This document shows positions 6,117 to 9,414 of a stretch of DNA of 9,414 nucleotides, one piece after another; the first letter of the stretch is position 1; each line of letters begins with the position of its first letter. The stretch spans positions 1 to 9,414 of the forward strand of contig JAFITR010000051.1 in the NCBI GenBank assembly GCA_017116025.1. The letters are read 5' to 3'. Below the pieces are notes generated by a model. It ran no database searches. It had not been told where the DNA came from and saw only the letters and a list, made by a program, of their open reading frames with translations. This DNA is from Simkania negevensis. Its GTDB lineage: Bacteria; Chlamydiota; Chlamydiia; Chlamydiales; JAFITR01. The translations under genes and the position numbers were made by a program.

Positions 6117-8204
6117 ATGAATGGTCTGTACACATTTCTAATTATTTCTTCTTTCATCGCCCTCATTTATGGCGGAGTGATGATTCGGCGCGTTCTTATT
6201 GCCGACGAGGGTACGGAGCAGATGCGCAAAATTGCCCGGGCGATCCAAGAGGGTGCTAATGCCTACTTAAATCGTCAATATCGTATGATCGCTCTTGTTG
6301 GCTTGATCGTCTTTCTTATCGTTACTTGGCTGCTGGGATGGCTCGTTGGCGTAGGCTTTGTCATTGGCGCGGTGCTTTCTGGCGCTGCAGGCTATATTGG
6401 TATGAATATCTCTGTCCGCGCCAATGTACGTGTGGCAGAAGCGGCCCGTAAAGGCATCCAACCTGCGTTGCATCTTGCTTTTCGCTCCGGTGCTATTACA
6501 GGTATGCTTGTGGTGGGGTTAGCCCTACTTGGCGTTACCGTCTATTACATTGTGCTGAAAGGGATGGGTATTGCCAATCGCGATGTGATGGAGGCTTTGA
6601 TTGCTCTGGGCTTCGGTGCTTCGTTGATCTCCATCTTCGCCCGCCTTGGAGGGGGAATCTTTACCAAGGGTGCTGACGTGGGTGCTGACCTTGTAGGTAA
6701 GATAGAAGCGGGTATCCCTGAAGACGATCCGAGAAACCCTGCTGTTATCGCTGATAATGTCGGTGATAATGTGGGTGATTGTGCAGGAATGGCAGCGGAT
6801 CTTTTTGAAACATATGTTGTGACCATTGTCGGTACGATGCTGTTGGGAGCAATCCTTTTCAAAGACGCTGTTAGAGAGCAGATGATGCTCCTTCCCCTTG
6901 TTATTGGTGCGATTTGTATATTGACATCGATCGTTGGCACTTTCTTCGTCTGGCTGGGCAAAAACAAGAGCATCATGGGTGCTCTCTACCGTTCGTTTTT
7001 TATTACGGCGATACTCTCTGTGATCGCAATAGGGCTGCTCATTGGTTATTGGGTGGGTTTTGACACCTCTTTCACAATAAACAATACCCATTTCACGGGC
7101 AAAAATATCTTCTGGTGTGTCATTACGGGTCTCGTGATAACAACCTTGTTGATGTGGATTACCGAATACTACACATCGACGAAGTACAACCCTGTTCGTA
7201 GCATAGCAAAAGCATCAACGACAGGTCATGGAACGAATGTGATACAAGGTCTTGCCGTTTCTATGCAGTCAACAGCATTGCCTGTTATCGTTATCGCTGC
7301 CGGAATCCTCGTCTCTTATCTCAACGCTGAACTGTACGGTATTGCCATTGCCGCTACAAGTATGCTCGCCTTGGCAGGTATGGTCGTTGCTCTTGACGCT
7401 TATGGTCCCGTCACTGACAATGCAGGAGGTATAGCAGAGATGGCTAACCTCCCCAAAGAAGTTCGTGAAGTTACTGATGCTTTGGATGCTGTAGGAAATA
7501 CGACAAAAGCGGTGACGAAAGGGTATGCTATTGGCTCTGCAGGACTTGCCGCCCTTGTCCTTTTTGCCGCTTTTATCGAAGAACTCGAGTTTTACTTCCC
7601 TAGCGTCGACTGTCAATTCTACCTTCAAAACCCCTATGTCGTTATCGGACTCTTTATCGGTGGTCTCCTCCCATATCTTTTTGGTTCTATGGGAATGACT
7701 GCTGTTGGGCGCGCTGCGGGATTTGTTGTCGACGAGGTGCGTCAGCAGTTTAAGGACAAGCCTGGCATTATGAAGGGGACCGACACACCAGACTACGGCC
7801 GTACGGTTGATATTTTAACCAAAGCAGCGATCAAAGAGATGATTATTCCATCTCTTCTCCCTGTCGTCGCTCCCTTGCTTCTCTTTGCCATCATCTACAT
7901 GACAAGTGGTATAGCACAGGCTTTTGTCGCCCTTGGGTCACTCCTCCTAGGCGTCGTGGTCACCGGTATCTTTGTCGCTCTATCGATGACAGCAGGTGGT
8001 GGTGCTTGGGATAATGCGAAAAAGTATATTGAAGAGGGCAACTTTGGTGGTAAAGGATCAGAAGCACACAAAGCATCGGTGACGGGCGACACTGTAGGAG
8101 ATCCGTATAAAGATACAGCAGGCCCTGCGATCAATCCGATGATCAAAATAGCCAACATCGTTGCGATATTGATGCTCGCTGTTCTATCAAAAGTGGCTTT
8201 TTAG
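6117..8204 (+). CDS. hppA: Membrane-bound proton-translocating pyrophosphatase, K+-independent type
   Basis: The 695-residue integral membrane protein couples hydrolysis of pyrophosphate to proton transport, recovering energy from PPi made by biosynthesis. Many hydrophobic segments (about 16 expected for the family) alternate with conserved cytosolic loops. Substrate-binding motifs are DVGADLVGKIE (187-197), DDPRNPAVIADNVGDNVGD (203-221), the loop around DAYGPVTDNAGGIAEMA (427-443), and the C-terminal GGAWDNAKKYIEEG (628-641) and TGDTVGDPYKDTAGPAINP (657-675). In GNTTKAVTKGYAIGSA (460-475), Lys464 and Thr467 occupy the positions that are Ala and Gly in K+-dependent enzymes; this marks the K+-independent H+-pumping class. 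Length is normal and the frame intact. It lies 78 bases after folK and ends in a 4-base overlap with a convergent gene. Confidence 0.97.
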   Translation: MNGLYTFLIISSFIALIYGGVMIRRVLIADEGTEQMRKIARAIQEGANAYLNRQYRMIALVGLIVFLIVTWLLGWLVGVGFVIGAVLSGAAGYIGMNISVRANVRVAEAARKGIQPALHLAFRSGAITGMLVVGLALLGVTVYYIVLKGMGIANRDVMEALIALGFGASLISIFARLGGGIFTKGADVGADLVGKIEAGIPEDDPRNPAVIADNVGDNVGDCAGMAADLFETYVVTIVGTMLLGAILFKDAVREQMMLLPLVIGAICILTSIVGTFFVWLGKNKSIMGALYRSFFITAILSVIAIGLLIGYWVGFDTSFTINNTHFTGKNIFWCVITGLVITTLLMWITEYYTSTKYNPVRSIAKASTTGHGTNVIQGLAVSMQSTALPVIVIAAGILVSYLNAELYGIAIAATSMLALAGMVVALDAYGPVTDNAGGIAEMANLPKEVREVTDALDAVGNTTKAVTKGYAIGSAGLAALVLFAAFIEELEFYFPSVDCQFYLQNPYVVIGLFIGGLLPYLFGSMGMTAVGRAAGFVVDEVRQQFKDKPGIMKGTDTPDYGRTVDILTKAAIKEMIIPSLLPVVAPLLLFAIIYMTSGIAQAFVALGSLLLGVVVTGIFVALSMTAGGGAWDNAKKYIEEGNFGGKGSEAHKASVTGDTVGDPYKDTAGPAINPMIKIANIVAILMLAVLSKVAF

Positions 8205-9414
8205 GCGCCTCTGACGTTTCCGAGGATTTGCATAGAGGCGTTTTGGAAAGAGCTCTGGATGCTTGCCGTCATCTGATAGACTTGTTGAAGATTGACCATA
8301 TACATCTTCAGTTTGGTCTGGTTACCGTTGACCTGTGCCGTCACTGTAGTGACGGCGTTACCTATGTTGTCCTTCATCTCCTTAAAACCTTTGGACCCAG
8401 ACCATAGGCTGGCAAACGATGCGGGATTACAGTTTTGTATTGCTGATAGCCAAGTCAATATGTTGCCGATTTTGCTATTGAATCCCTTTCCGAACAAACT
8501 GGGATCGCTGAACTTAGCCTCCATGCTTTTAATATAGGGGAGGAGTGATCGGGATATAAGACCGATGAGGTTGCCGTCGTGGCGTTGGAACCAGTTTCGA
8601 GCTTCTTTACGGATGGAGAGGCCAGACTTGAGCCCTCCTCCTGAGGTTAGATAAGCGCTAGGCATCTTGCTCTTGAGATCGAGTAGCAGGCTCTGTATAT
8701 GGTTCGCCATCGACAACCCTTTAGTTGTAATCTTCGTCGCTGTTGTAAATGCGGAGATGTTGTATCCTATTTCTCCCATGACTTGTTCGAGCATGATGGT
8801 ATTCAACAACTCCTGGATCGATTCGCCAGCCTTCTTCTTACCCTTTGTATCCTCTGTTGCCCCCACGCTTTTTTTAGAGCCTACACCAAGAGCTGAAGTT
8901 AACGCTCCGGTGAGCATCGTAAAATCATTCGATAAGCTAGGAGAAACAGCTGTAGAACCTCCTTGTGCCGTTGTTCTCATTGCTGCTTCAATGCTCTTCT
9001 GTGTTGCCTTAAGCTGGGCAAGAACGATATTCTGTTCTTTCGGAGTAATTGTGCTGTCTTTCCCTTTGAGCCTTGCACTTAGATCAGTTTGTAGCTCTTT
9101 AAGGCTGTTTTGCAGGCCTTTTAAAATTTTATAGCTCCCTTTTTCGAGAGATTTCGTCCCTTTAGAGGGCTTCAATAAAGCTGTTCCTTGTTTGAGTTTC
9201 CTCAAGAGACCTTGCAGTTTGTGGGCAAGTGTTGTCTGCTCCTGGCTGATCTCCTTCTTTAATGCTTTGAGTAGAGCATGTGTTGTTTTTGTATTCTTGG
9301 TGATGGTAATGAGCTTCTGGTAGAGTTGTAGCTCTTCATTCCTGATGTTTTTAACTTCTGCAGCTTGTTGTTCTACCGGTTTCCCCTGTGCTCCTTCAGC
9401 CCCTCCGACTCCTC
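8201..9414 (-). CDS. Helical coiled-coil-like protein of unknown function (5' end outside window)
   Basis: The frame is open from the right edge to the TAA at 8203-8201, giving at least 403 residues. The first in-frame start codon in the window is TTG at 9205, but the frame continues upstream without stop and reads as the same type of protein (a Gly/Ala-rich stretch, then a heptad-like run such as NEELQLYQKLITITK), so the true start is probably beyond the edge. The product is rich in Lys, Gln, Ser, Thr and Ala, with long amphipathic helices, a Lys/Gly-rich linker (about 8825-8885) and two GGG-type turns. No clear membrane span, signal peptide or enzyme motif is visible. The C-terminus (SFQNASMQILGNVRGA) looks like a packed amphipathic helix. 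In a chlamydial context a structural or type III secreted protein is possible, without proof. The 3' end overlaps hppA by 4 bases. Confidence 0.85.
   Translation of the reverse strand, partial: GVGGAEGAQGKPVEQQAAEVKNIRNEELQLYQKLITITKNTKTTHALLKALKKEISQEQTTLAHKLQGLLRKLKQGTALLKPSKGTKSLEKGSYKILKGLQNSLKELQTDLSARLKGKDSTITPKEQNIVLAQLKATQKSIEAAMRTTAQGGSTAVSPSLSNDFTMLTGALTSALGVGSKKSVGATEDTKGKKKAGESIQELLNTIMLEQVMGEIGYNISAFTTATKITTKGLSMANHIQSLLLDLKSKMPSAYLTSGGGLKSGLSIRKEARNWFQRHDGNLIGLISRSLLPYIKSMEAKFSDPSLFGKGFNSKIGNILTWLSAIQNCNPASFASLWSGSKGFKEMKDNIGNAVTTVTAQVNGNQTKLKMYMVNLQQVYQMTASIQSSFQNASMQILGNVRGA
8205..8244 (+). terminator. Candidate hppA terminator inside the convergent gene
   Basis: CGCCTCT (8206-8212) pairs perfectly with AGAGGCG (8234-8240), extendable by G-T pairs on both sides, and TTTT follows at 8241-8244. 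The loop is about 19-21 bases, longer than usual. It starts one base after the hppA stop codon and lies wholly within the last codons of the minus-strand gene. The short T-run makes it a moderate candidate. Confidence 0.45.

Noticed and set aside
6525..7091. A 188-codon open frame on the minus strand inside hppA.
   Set aside because: The plus strand has full-length conserved hppA across it; the antisense product is His/Asp/Thr-rich with no recognisable pattern, a typical shadow.
8667..9134. A 155-codon plus-strand open frame antisense to the right-edge gene, with hydrophobic-looking product.
   Set aside because: It reads as complement of the Lys/Gln/Ser-rich coding strand, has no ribosome site and no recognisable family; the minus frame is longer and continues to the edge.

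Overview
The window looks like a piece of a chromosome from the phylum Chlamydiota, probably an environmental (non-Chlamydiaceae) lineage. Three things point there. It has the LL-diaminopimelate aminotransferase route to meso-diaminopimelate. It carries a block of two small unrecognised genes, an RluD-type pseudouridine synthase and a small KH protein, which matches my memory of the CT656-CT659 order in Chlamydia trachomatis. The proteins at 3285 and at the right edge also resemble candidate secreted proteins. The assignment is inference from gene content and needs a database search. No mobile element, CRISPR array, rRNA or phage gene is visible.

Left part, minus strand (157-3120): asd, dapB and dapL form a tight operon whose genes overlap by 4 and 20 bases. 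It encodes aspartate-semialdehyde dehydrogenase, 4-hydroxy-tetrahydrodipicolinate reductase and LL-DAP aminotransferase. Together with lysC and dapA, which are not in the window, they would convert aspartyl phosphate to LL-DAP for peptidoglycan and lysine. Downstream of dapL lies a short non-coding stretch with a triple CTTCGCG repeat.

Middle, plus strand (3285-5303): a divergent promoter region leads to a 102-residue polar protein, a 97-residue unknown protein and rluD, the last two overlapping by 8 bases. After a 137-base gap comes a KhpA-like KH RNA-binding protein with an added acidic tail. A tRNA-Arg(UCU) gene on the minus strand faces it 5 bases away. The tRNA has a clear promoter that lies inside the longest possible folK reading frame, which argues for a later folK start.

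Right part: a stand-alone folK (folate synthesis) is followed by hppA, a 695-residue membrane proton-pumping pyrophosphatase with the residues of the K+-independent subfamily. It meets a convergent gene tail to tail with a 4-base overlap, and a hairpin plus T-run that could end the hppA transcript lies inside that neighbour. The convergent gene encodes a helical, coiled-coil-like protein of unknown function that runs off the right edge, so it is incomplete.

Most of the window is ordinary housekeeping DNA. The best candidates for something new are the partial protein at the right edge, the two small genes before rluD and the acidic tail of the KH protein.
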